Assembly: GCF_946223165.1 (NCBI RefSeq) | Contig: NZ_CAMIBP010000032.1 | Coordinates: forward strand, 1 to 25,775 | Length of the DNA: 25,775 bases | Source of the DNA: an uncultured Corynebacterium sp. | GTDB lineage: Bacteria; Actinomycetota; Actinomycetes; Mycobacteriales; Mycobacteriaceae | Direction of reading: 5' to 3' | In this document: positions 1 to 5,928 of the stretch, one piece after another | Numbering within the stretch: position 1 is the stretch's first letter | Layout: each line of letters begins with the position of its first letter | The notes under the pieces: generated by a model | What the model saw: the letters and a program-made list of their open reading frames with translations, nothing else | Databases searched by the model: none | Told to the model about the DNA's origin: nothing | Position numbers and translations under genes: made by a program

Positions 1-289
1 CGCGGGCTGCGTCGTCAGCGTTGGTCGGGTCCAAGCCGGCAAGCCGGTCCAGATGAATTGTGACACCTTGGATTTTTCCCGAGGGCGGCTGGCCATCGTC
101 GTTGGGATTGCCTTGTGTCAGCCGGATTGTCACTGTATCCGTAGCCGAAGTGCGTTCCGCACCAGTGGACTGCTGCCCGGCAACCTGCACCGCTTCTGCA
201 GCAACGACGCCCGGCCCTGCGAACGCAACCGCACACGCTACTCCGACGGCAACCACTCGGGCCGACCATGCATTTGTCAACCTCTTCAT
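1..289 (-). CDS. Secreted accessory pilin-like protein, N-terminal fragment
   Basis: Only the first 96 codons are inside the window; the gene continues past base 1. ATG is at 289-287. It begins MKRLTNAWSARVVAVG, a basic n-region followed by a hydrophobic stretch ending near AFAGPGVVAAEA, which is a good Sec signal peptide with cleavage around residue 30-32. The mature start contains DTVTIRLTQG and later GVTIHLDRLAG, typical of the first beta strands of Cna-B-like pilin domains. The start lies 4 nt after the sortase stop, and a GGGAG ribosome site sits inside the end of the sortase gene, so the two are translationally linked. Position after a major pilin and its sortase suggests a minor (base or tip) pilin in the manner of SpaB/SpaE/SpaI or SpaC/SpaF. 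Without the C-terminus, with its expected LPxTG signal, the subtype cannot be decided. Confidence 0.75.
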   Translation of the reverse strand, partial: MKRLTNAWSARVVAVGVACAVAFAGPGVVAAEAVQVAGQQSTGAERTSATDTVTIRLTQGNPNDDGQPPSGKIQGVTIHLDRLAGLDPTNADDAAR

Positions 290-293
290 CGCC

Positions 294-1232
294 TTACTCC
301 CGCACGCTACTTTCCTTATTAATAACTTCTTGCACCCCGGTAGCCGCCTTCTGGCGACGCAGCCACCACACCAGCCAACACCCAATGACAATCACCGCAG
401 CCAACAGCGCGTACATCCACCATTGCCAGCCCGGACCATGGGAGTTTTCAAACACCGACTCCTCCCCAGGCTCCATAGGAACCTGATGGCCACGCACCAG
501 CAAGCGATGCGTGTTGATCCCGTACGGGGTGCAGGTAATCAGCGTGACGTAATCCTGATCGGCGACTGGCCGTAGACCATCAACTTCACTCGGCAGAACC
601 ACTTGAATGCTGTCGACGACGTACTTCAATTTGTGGCCAGCAACCTGGATGTAGAACACGTCTCCCTCGGTGGCAGAGTCGAGGTGATCAAACATCGTCG
701 AATTTGCCAGACCCGTATGCCCCGTAATGACGGAGTGGGTTCCTGATCCGCCTACCGGCAAATCAGAACCATATAAATGTCCCAGTCCACGCTGCAGTGT
801 CTTATCCGCGGTGCCGTGAAACACCGGTAAATCAACGTCTACCGCTGGGAACACGAGTCGAGCCATCGCTTCGTTCTCGCCCAACTGCTTCAGATAAGCC
901 TCATAGTCGGGATTGTCTACCCCGATACGGTTCAGCCACGGATCCAGAATCGGACCCGACGTATGCTCCTCGTTGTATGCATGCGCAGCATCCCAAACCG
1001 AATCCTGAACCTGCGCCGGTGTCGCTTTATCCAGTCGCGCATATTCCTGCGCCACCCTCGAGGCGTTCCAATTGTTCCATGCGGTCGAGACCACTGGGTA
1101 CAGCATCACCAACAACCCGACGACAACGACTACCGCCGGAAGGACTAGGCCTCCACGGCGCCTGTGCCGTCGGCCTGCATTTTGGCCTACCACCGTAGTC
1201 AACGACCCGCACCACCCAAAAGAATGCCCCAC
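294..1232 (-). CDS. Class C (pilin-polymerising) sortase
   Basis: This is a membrane transpeptidase that joins pilin subunits through LPxTG cleavage and isopeptide bond formation. Residues about 28-50 form an N-terminal membrane segment. A lid motif DPW (97-99) is the hallmark of class C sortases. The catalytic triad is visible: His172 in TGHTG, Cys234 in TLITCTPYG and Arg243 in NTHRLLVRG. A second membrane helix (about 270-291) and a basic tail end the protein, also usual for class C. The length of 312 aa is normal. The GTG at 1232 has no ribosome site and lies against a hairpin; in-frame TTG or GTG codons 10-14 residues later are alternatives, so the start is uncertain. It lies between the major pilin and a second pilin-like gene, so its substrates are probably those two proteins. 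Confidence 0.93.
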   Translation of the reverse strand: MGHSFGWCGSLTTVVGQNAGRRHRRRGGLVLPAVVVVVGLLVMLYPVVSTAWNNWNASRVAQEYARLDKATPAQVQDSVWDAAHAYNEEHTSGPILDPWLNRIGVDNPDYEAYLKQLGENEAMARLVFPAVDVDLPVFHGTADKTLQRGLGHLYGSDLPVGGSGTHSVITGHTGLANSTMFDHLDSATEGDVFYIQVAGHKLKYVVDSIQVVLPSEVDGLRPVADQDYVTLITCTPYGINTHRLLVRGHQVPMEPGEESVFENSHGPGWQWWMYALLAAVIVIGCWLVWWLRRQKAATGVQEVINKESSVRE

Positions 1233-1248
1233 GCGCTAGCGCAGCGCG
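1232..1248 (-). promoter_or_regulatory. Hairpin over the putative sortase start
   Basis: CGCGCT (1232-1237) can pair with AGCGCG (1243-1248) over a 5-nt loop, and GCGCTAGCGC (1233-1242) is itself a perfect palindrome. It abuts the GTG at 1232. It could mask the initiation region of the sortase or indicate that translation starts further in. This is seen in the sequence only; function is inferred. Confidence 0.35.
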
Positions 1249-1274
1249 ACCGGGATTACAACGAAAGAGAATGA

Positions 1275-1308
1275 AGGGGACTGAAGTCTATACCTAGCCC
1301 AGTCCCCT
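1275..1308 (-). terminator. Stem-loop between pilin and sortase, attenuator candidate
   Basis: AGGGGACTG (1275-1283) and CAGTCCCCT (1300-1308) form a perfect 9-bp stem with a 16-nt loop. In the minus-strand transcript it is followed by a U-rich but broken tract (TCATTCTCTTTCGTT). This is a plausible partial terminator that would let most transcripts end after the abundant major pilin and only some continue into the sortase. Confidence 0.5.
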
Positions 1309-1347
1309 CACTGGGTCGAGCACCATATTTTGATTACCCGACCCGCA

Positions 1348-1374
1348 GCGCAGACCATCATGGACAGTCTGCGC
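1348..1374 (-). terminator. Second stem-loop just after the major pilin stop
   Basis: GCGCAGAC (1348-1355) and GTCTGCGC (1367-1374) form a perfect 8-bp stem with an 11-nt loop, about 20 nt downstream of the pilin stop codon. No U tract follows, so it may protect the pilin mRNA 3' end or assist the next hairpin rather than terminate alone. Confidence 0.4.
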
Positions 1375-1395
1375 CACCGGAACTACGCCCGGCTA

Positions 1396-2892
1396 TTAGT
1401 TGCGCGCGGTACGACGAGCGAACCAAGCACCAGCAGCAACAATCGCTGCGCCAATAGCAGCCAGGATGCCCACACCGGCACCACCGGTCATCGGCAGGCT
1501 CGGGGTACCCTGCTTGATGTTCTTAATCTCGGAGACGAGGGTGATCTTATCGTCACCGGCGAGCTCGCCGGTCTTTGCGATGTTCTCGCGGGTGAAGTCG
1601 ATTTCGGTGACGGTGTTCTCCGGCAAAGCGTAGCCAGCCGGAGCCTTGGTTTCCTTCAGACAGAACTTCTTCTTGTCGGTGACCGGTGCGTTGTCCGCGA
1701 AGTCGGTGACATGCAGGCCATCGATGGTGAAAGTACCGTCAGCGCCGGTGCTCCACTTGTCCTGCCCCTTGACGGTCAACTTATCGCCCAGTTTATCTGC
1801 CGCAGTGCACTGGTAGAGCTCGAACTCCGCACCCTGCAGGACCTTGCCGTCTTCCTTGCCGTCCTTCTTCACAACCTTCAGCTTGCCATGGTAGGTAACA
1901 ACTTCGTTGGTCTTGTTCTTGACCTCATTACCGGTATTCGGGTTATTGAAGATGACGTCAGCCTGGTTCTTCAGCTCAGTGGTGTCGCCCACTTCCTTGC
2001 GCTTGACGCCGAAGGTCATGGACATCTTGTCACCGGACTTAACCTTGGTGAGGCCCTGCTCGGTCAGGGTGACGACGAGCTTGTTGTTGTTTTCGGCAGG
2101 GTTGTTAACGGTATAGTCGCCTGCCTGTAGGGTGGTGTCACCAGCCTTAACCTCAGTGACCGCTTGGAAGTCCAGGCGCTTGTCCAGCTGATCCTCAAAG
2201 CGGAAGGCAGTCAGCTTCTTGCCCTCAACCCAGGTCGGGGCATCCGCATTGATAGTGTAGGTGTACTCGTCTTGGATGTTCTTGTCAGCGTCCTTGACGG
2301 TCTTCTCGGTCTTGGTCTCGGTGTTCTTCGGGTAGGCCACTACGTCGTAGTTCCACGCATTGGAAGCCTGGTTGACCATCGGCACCGATACGATGAACGG
2401 AGCACCAGCGACGATGCCGGCAGGAGCATCAGTCTCCTCAACGAGGTAGATGCCCAAGTCCAGCTTCTCGAAGGCAACCTTGCCGTCGGCACCGGTGGTC
2501 TGCACGTGCGTCGTACCGGTCTCGTGGCCTTTGGCATCGGCAGCGGTCTTCGGGAACTTCGACCAGTCACCATTCTGCAGGTCGTAATCCAGCTTGGTGA
2601 TTTTGTAGGTCACGCCAGCCAGCGCCTCACCCGGGACGTTTGCCATTTCCCCACCGGTAGCCGGGTCGGTGGACTCGGCACCCTTTTTCTTGAAGAGGGT
2701 GATGGAGCCCTTCTTGGAGAAATCGATGTTTGCTTTGTTCACGCCGCCCTGCCCAGCAGCAGGCTGCACAGAAGTAGGCTGCCCAGCGGCAGGACCGTCT
2801 AGCGCCAGGGCCCCCGGAGCGGAGATACCCAGAGAGAGGCCAACGACGGCAGCGAAGGTAACCGAACGAGCGGTACGAGAGATCTTGTTCAC
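1396..2892 (-). CDS. Major LPxTG pilin subunit (SpaA/SpaD/SpaH type)
   Basis: This is the shaft subunit of a sortase-assembled pilus, 498 aa. I chose the GTG at 2892 because AAAGGA lies 9 nt upstream and the signal peptide (VNKISRTARSVTFAAVVG) then starts properly; the longer frame to 2940 adds 16 unlikely residues. Numbered from this start: signal peptide about 1-31, an N-terminal domain with LVEETDAPAG, the pilin motif AYPKN with Lys189 as the probable polymerising lysine, a middle Cna-B domain, and a C-terminal domain with the E-box LKETKAPAGYAL (Glu414) and two cysteines (362 and 411) placed as the disulfide in SpaA. It ends with LPMTG (466-470), a hydrophobic helix and the tail RRTARN. 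Isopeptide-bonded Cna-B architecture is known for the family. It is first in the operon, upstream of its sortase. Confidence 0.95.
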   Translation of the reverse strand: MNKISRTARSVTFAAVVGLSLGISAPGALALDGPAAGQPTSVQPAAGQGGVNKANIDFSKKGSITLFKKKGAESTDPATGGEMANVPGEALAGVTYKITKLDYDLQNGDWSKFPKTAADAKGHETGTTHVQTTGADGKVAFEKLDLGIYLVEETDAPAGIVAGAPFIVSVPMVNQASNAWNYDVVAYPKNTETKTEKTVKDADKNIQDEYTYTINADAPTWVEGKKLTAFRFEDQLDKRLDFQAVTEVKAGDTTLQAGDYTVNNPAENNNKLVVTLTEQGLTKVKSGDKMSMTFGVKRKEVGDTTELKNQADVIFNNPNTGNEVKNKTNEVVTYHGKLKVVKKDGKEDGKVLQGAEFELYQCTAADKLGDKLTVKGQDKWSTGADGTFTIDGLHVTDFADNAPVTDKKKFCLKETKAPAGYALPENTVTEIDFTRENIAKTGELAGDDKITLVSEIKNIKQGTPSLPMTGGAGVGILAAIGAAIVAAGAWFARRTARN

Positions 2893-3542
2893 GGAAACTG
2901 GTCCTTTACACGAGTCCAACAATGAGACACCGCGCCTCATTGACTATGTGCAATCCACTCCGCACGGTTCACAGATCGTGGCCCGACACATCACTAAGAG
3001 TCTTTCACCCGTTGAGAGAAGCAATTCTGAGAGAAAGAGGTATCTACGCAGGCGTCCAGCTGTAACTAACGGCAGCCCGTGGATTACATAGCCGTATCTT
3101 ACACTAAGGGGCAAAAGCAGAAGAGCCGGCGAATACCTGCCCTCCCATAAAGCCAGCTAGCCCCCCCCTGAAATCCTCAACACCCATCCTTGTGCAAGAA
3201 GCTATTTTTCGCAGCTAAACTACAGCTTCACAGCTATCACCCCACGGTAGAGTGAGATCTACCATACTACCCCCTTAAGGGGGTAAATTCACCCAACATT
3301 ATGCCCGTGACATTCGAAAAAGTCAATAAACAGGCTAAGAATCCAGAGCAGAGTGCCGCGCGATAGCGGAGAACTTGGCCATTAACCCCACCAATATTGC
3401 TGGGAACCAAAAACTCTCACGCGATAGCAAAAGGAAGCGTCAAGGGGACGGCTTAGGCGCGCTCGAAGTCATTTAGATTCTCAGCTTCTAACAAAGTGCA
3501 CGACCAAACGTTGATGACATTACGATTTCTGACAAGCGCTTG
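2893..3542. other. Gene-poor, A/T-richer region upstream of the pilus operon
   Basis: No reading frame here looks coding on either strand. The region is less GC-rich than the flanking ABC transporter gene and probably holds the pilus promoter and leader. Visible elements are the palindrome at 3268-3285, a GGTAG/CTACC inverted repeat at 3246-3263, several AGCT-containing repeats around 3209-3236, and a CAAGCGCTTG palindrome (3533-3542) touching the ABC transporter stop. Part of it must serve as the 3' end of the ABC transporter transcript, although no clear U-tract terminator is present. Confidence 0.6.
3264..3285 (-). promoter_or_regulatory. 18-bp perfect palindrome beside a -10-like hexamer
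   Basis: TACCCCCTTAAGGGGGTA (3268-3285) is a perfect 18-bp dyad. On the minus strand it runs directly into TAGTAT (3269-3264), which fits the corynebacterial TANNNT -10 pattern. A dimeric regulator bound here would block that promoter. If used, the pilin mRNA would have a leader of roughly 360 nt. The palindrome is observed; the promoter and operator roles are inferred. Confidence 0.45.
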
Positions 3543-5324
3543 CTAAGAGCTTTCAGTGTCAGCTGCAGCGCGAAGAAGCACCGCGTAAGCGCCGTCGCGA
3601 GCGAGGAGCTCGCTGTGGGTGCCGCGCTCGACCACGCGGCCGGCGTCGAGGACAACGATCTGGTCAGCATCGCGAATGGTGGACAAGCGATGTGCAATAA
3701 CCAGGCGGGTGGCGTCCGCGCCAAGCACCGCTTCCTGGATGGCGCGTTCGGTTTCATTGTCAAGGGCCGAGGTGGCCTCATCCAGAATGAGCACCTGCGG
3801 GCGGCGCAGCAGCGTGCGGGCCAGCGAGAGGCGCTGCTGCTCACCGCCGGAGAAGCGGTAGCCACGCGAGCCCACCACCGTGTCCAGCCCGTCGGGAAGC
3901 GCGGCAATGACCTCGTCCACGCGGGCGGCGTTAAGCACCGCCCACATCTGCTCCTCGCTCGCATTCGGCTGCGCGAAGAGGAGGTTCTCCCGCACCGTGC
4001 CGTGAATCAAGTAGGTCTCCTGGGAAACCACACCGATAACCTCCGCGCGCTGCTCCGGCGGAATATCACGCAGATCTACTCCGCCCAAGAGCACGCCGCC
4101 TTCGGTCGGGTCGACCAGGCGCGCTAGAAGGGAGGCCACCGTGGACTTACCGGAACCGGTATGCCCCACCAGGGCGGTGGTGGTGTGGGCAGGGATGGAC
4201 AGGGAGACATCGCTCAGCGCGTCGGTGTCGGTATCGGGGTAGCGGTAGGAAACGTGCTGGAGAGTGAGGGAGGCGTCGGCAAGCTGGGCGGGCTCGGTGG
4301 CTTCGGCGAGCTCCGGCTCCAGGTCCAGGTACTCAAAGATGCGGCTGAACAGCGCCATGGATGCCACCCACTGGGCGCCGACGTTGAGCAGGCCGGTAAT
4401 CGGGCGGAAGATCTGTGCCTGCAGCGTGGAAAAGGCGATGAGTGTGCCGATGGAAATGCCTGGGGTCAGGCCCGCGACCAAGTAAATGAGCGCCGGGATG
4501 ACACCGAAGATGATCTGCATGGTGGCCATGCGCCAGCGGCCGGCGAGCTGCGACTCAAGTTCCAGATCGATGAGCCGCTCGGAAACATCCGCGAACTCCC
4601 CGTAGACGCGCTCCTGCGCGCCGACGGTCTTGGCTAGTCGCATGCCGGACACGGAGAGGTTCTCCGTGATGGTCTGCTGCAACTGGGCCTGCGCTTGCTG
4701 ATCCTTGAGCTGAATGGCGCGGCGGCGCAGCGCGGTCTGGCGCGTGAGCCACACCGCCGGCGGGACGACGACGAGCGAGAGCAGCGAAAGCTTCGGCGAG
4801 AGGGCCACCATGGCCGCGATGGTCGCGATGCTCATCGTGAGGTTGGTCGCCACCGAGGTGGCCGTGGTGGTCACGACGCCGCGCATGCCCGCAATGTCGT
4901 TGGTCAGGCGCGACTGGACCTCGCCGCTCCGGTTGGCGGTGAAGAAGTGGAGCGACTGGCGCTGCAGGTTGGAGAAGACTCGAATGCGCAGCTCATGCAT
5001 GATGTGCTGACCGACCTTGGTGGACAGCCACGTTTGGATTACTCCAATGACTTGGCTGACCACCGTGAGCGCAACCATGCCCGCAACGAGCCAGGCGAGC
5101 ATCCGGGAGTCGCGCTGCGGGATTGCCGTGTCCACCGTCGCGCGGACGAGGAAAGGCTGCACCACGGTCAGGCCCGCGGTGGCGACGATGAGGGCAACGA
5201 CGATAGCAATGGTGCCCAGGTGCGGACGAAACAGTGCCGCGACCCGACCGAAGGACACGGGATGCTCAGCGAGCTGTTCAACGTCGTCGGGATTCTTGGT
5301 AACGGTGCGCATGGGGTGAGTCAT
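3543..5324 (-). CDS. ABC exporter, fused membrane and ATPase half-transporter
   Basis: A 593-aa half-transporter of the multidrug/lipid exporter type, expected to dimerise in the cytoplasmic membrane. Residues about 25-325 form a six-helix type IV exporter membrane domain. The ATPase domain follows: Walker A GHTGSGKST (387-395), Q-loop near VVSQETYL, signature FSGGEQQ (491-497), Walker B VLILDE (511-516) and switch His545 in LVIAHR. All key catalytic residues are present, so a homodimer is possible. ATG at 5324 has AAGGAGG 5 nt upstream. It is divergent from a MarR-type regulator with a palindrome between them, which suggests substrate-induced expression. The substrate cannot be read from sequence; drugs or lipids are the usual cargoes. 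Confidence 0.92.
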   Translation of the reverse strand: MTHPMRTVTKNPDDVEQLAEHPVSFGRVAALFRPHLGTIAIVVALIVATAGLTVVQPFLVRATVDTAIPQRDSRMLAWLVAGMVALTVVSQVIGVIQTWLSTKVGQHIMHELRIRVFSNLQRQSLHFFTANRSGEVQSRLTNDIAGMRGVVTTTATSVATNLTMSIATIAAMVALSPKLSLLSLVVVPPAVWLTRQTALRRRAIQLKDQQAQAQLQQTITENLSVSGMRLAKTVGAQERVYGEFADVSERLIDLELESQLAGRWRMATMQIIFGVIPALIYLVAGLTPGISIGTLIAFSTLQAQIFRPITGLLNVGAQWVASMALFSRIFEYLDLEPELAEATEPAQLADASLTLQHVSYRYPDTDTDALSDVSLSIPAHTTTALVGHTGSGKSTVASLLARLVDPTEGGVLLGGVDLRDIPPEQRAEVIGVVSQETYLIHGTVRENLLFAQPNASEEQMWAVLNAARVDEVIAALPDGLDTVVGSRGYRFSGGEQQRLSLARTLLRRPQVLILDEATSALDNETERAIQEAVLGADATRLVIAHRLSTIRDADQIVVLDAGRVVERGTHSELLARDGAYAVLLRAAADTESS

Positions 5325-5350
5325 TATGGCCTCCTTCCTTTACTGTAGTA

Positions 5351-5365
5351 ACTTCACAATGAAGT
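5351..5365. promoter_or_regulatory. Palindromic operator candidate for the MarR regulator
   Basis: ACTTCA-CAA-TGAAGT is a perfect 6+3+6 dyad in the 71-bp gap between the divergent ABC and marR genes. It lies just upstream of the marR -10 (overlapping its -35 position) and inside the presumed ABC leader, so one bound dimer could repress both genes. The size and position suit MarR-family autoregulation, which is inferred. Confidence 0.6.
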
Positions 5366-5382
5366 AAACGCAGCTTCCGATG

Positions 5383-5389
5383 ATACTAT
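5383..5389. promoter_or_regulatory. Divergent -10 elements for marR and the ABC exporter
   Basis: ATACTAT contains TACTAT on the plus strand (5384-5389), 6 nt before the marR GTG, giving a leaderless mRNA. On the minus strand it contains TAGTAT (5388-5383), suitable for the ABC gene with a leader of about 50 nt that includes the ribosome site. No clear -35 is seen. Confidence 0.5.
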
Positions 5390-5395
5390 TCCCTC

Positions 5396-5803
5396 GTGAC
5401 TTCCACTCCTGAAGATCTGGGCGAGCTCGTCGCCCGCGTCGCCCGCGAAATCCGGCGGCGCTCCCGCCGCGACCTGCCGCTACCCCCACACCAGTTCCGG
5501 GCGCTGCGGGTAATCGGCCGCGAGCCCCTGCGCCCCGGGCTGCTCGCCGAGACCTTGGGCGTCACGCCGCGCGCCGCGACGGATGTCATCGACCTGCTGG
5601 CCAGCGAGGATCTCGTCGCCGTGCACCCCGACCCGGCGGACCGGCGAGCCAAGCTCGTGAGCGTCACGCCCCGCGGACAGCGCTACCTGGAGGACACCCG
5701 GGCCGCGCGCGCGGCCATCTCGGCGGAACTCTTCGCCACGTTATCCGATGCAGAGCGGGCTGAGCTGGGTCGGCTGCTCGCCCGCGTCGTCGATGCGGCC
5801 TGA
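5396..5803 (+). CDS. MarR-family transcriptional regulator
   Basis: A 135-aa winged helix-turn-helix protein. The recognition region is LLAETLGVTPRAATDVIDLL (about residues 50-70) followed by the wing DPADRRAKLVSVTPRG, with the Asp-x-Arg-Arg pattern typical of MarR proteins. Helices at both ends would form the dimer interface. The length is slightly short for the family (about 140-150 aa). GTG at 5396 is favoured because TACTAT ends 6 nt before it and no ribosome site exists, as expected for a leaderless transcript. It is divergent from the ABC exporter and is its probable local repressor. The inducing ligand is unknown. Confidence 0.9.
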   Translation: MTSTPEDLGELVARVAREIRRRSRRDLPLPPHQFRALRVIGREPLRPGLLAETLGVTPRAATDVIDLLASEDLVAVHPDPADRRAKLVSVTPRGQRYLEDTRAARAAISAELFATLSDAERAELGRLLARVVDAA

Positions 5804-5815
5804 CCCGACTGCTTC

Positions 5816-5927
5816 TCCTTCCGCAGTGGGCTTCCTAAACCGTTGACCTCCGCGGATTTGGGAGGAATTCTGTCCAGATTCTGCGGAGGTCAGCGGTTTG
5901 AAAGGCCCCGGCTGGGAGGCGGAAGGA
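5816..5927. terminator. Nested long inverted repeat between convergent genes
   Basis: An inner stem pairs AAACCGTTGACCTCCGC (5837-5853) with GCGGAGGTCAGCGGTTT (5883-5899): 17 positions with one U-G wobble, around a 29-nt loop. An outer pair TCCTTCCGC (5816-5824) and GCGGAAGGA (5919-5927) is also perfect. It fills the gap between marR and the VanW gene and probably works as a bidirectional terminator, although neither side has a long U tract. Confidence 0.6.
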
Positions 5928-5928
5928 A

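Noticed and set aside
15..269. Cysteine/arginine-rich 84-codon frame at the window edge
   Set aside because: It is out of frame with the secreted pilin-like gene, whose start, signal peptide and ribosome site are coherent.
1330..2130. Long plus-strand open frame (266 codons) opposite the major pilin
   Set aside because: It is an antisense shadow of the pilin gene: no ribosome site, no recognisable motif, and the minus-strand frame has a full pilin architecture.
3488..3964. 158-codon minus-strand frame at the 3' end of the ABC gene
   Set aside because: It is a frame-shifted reading of the ATPase domain; the true frame retains intact Walker B and H-loop, so there is no frameshift.
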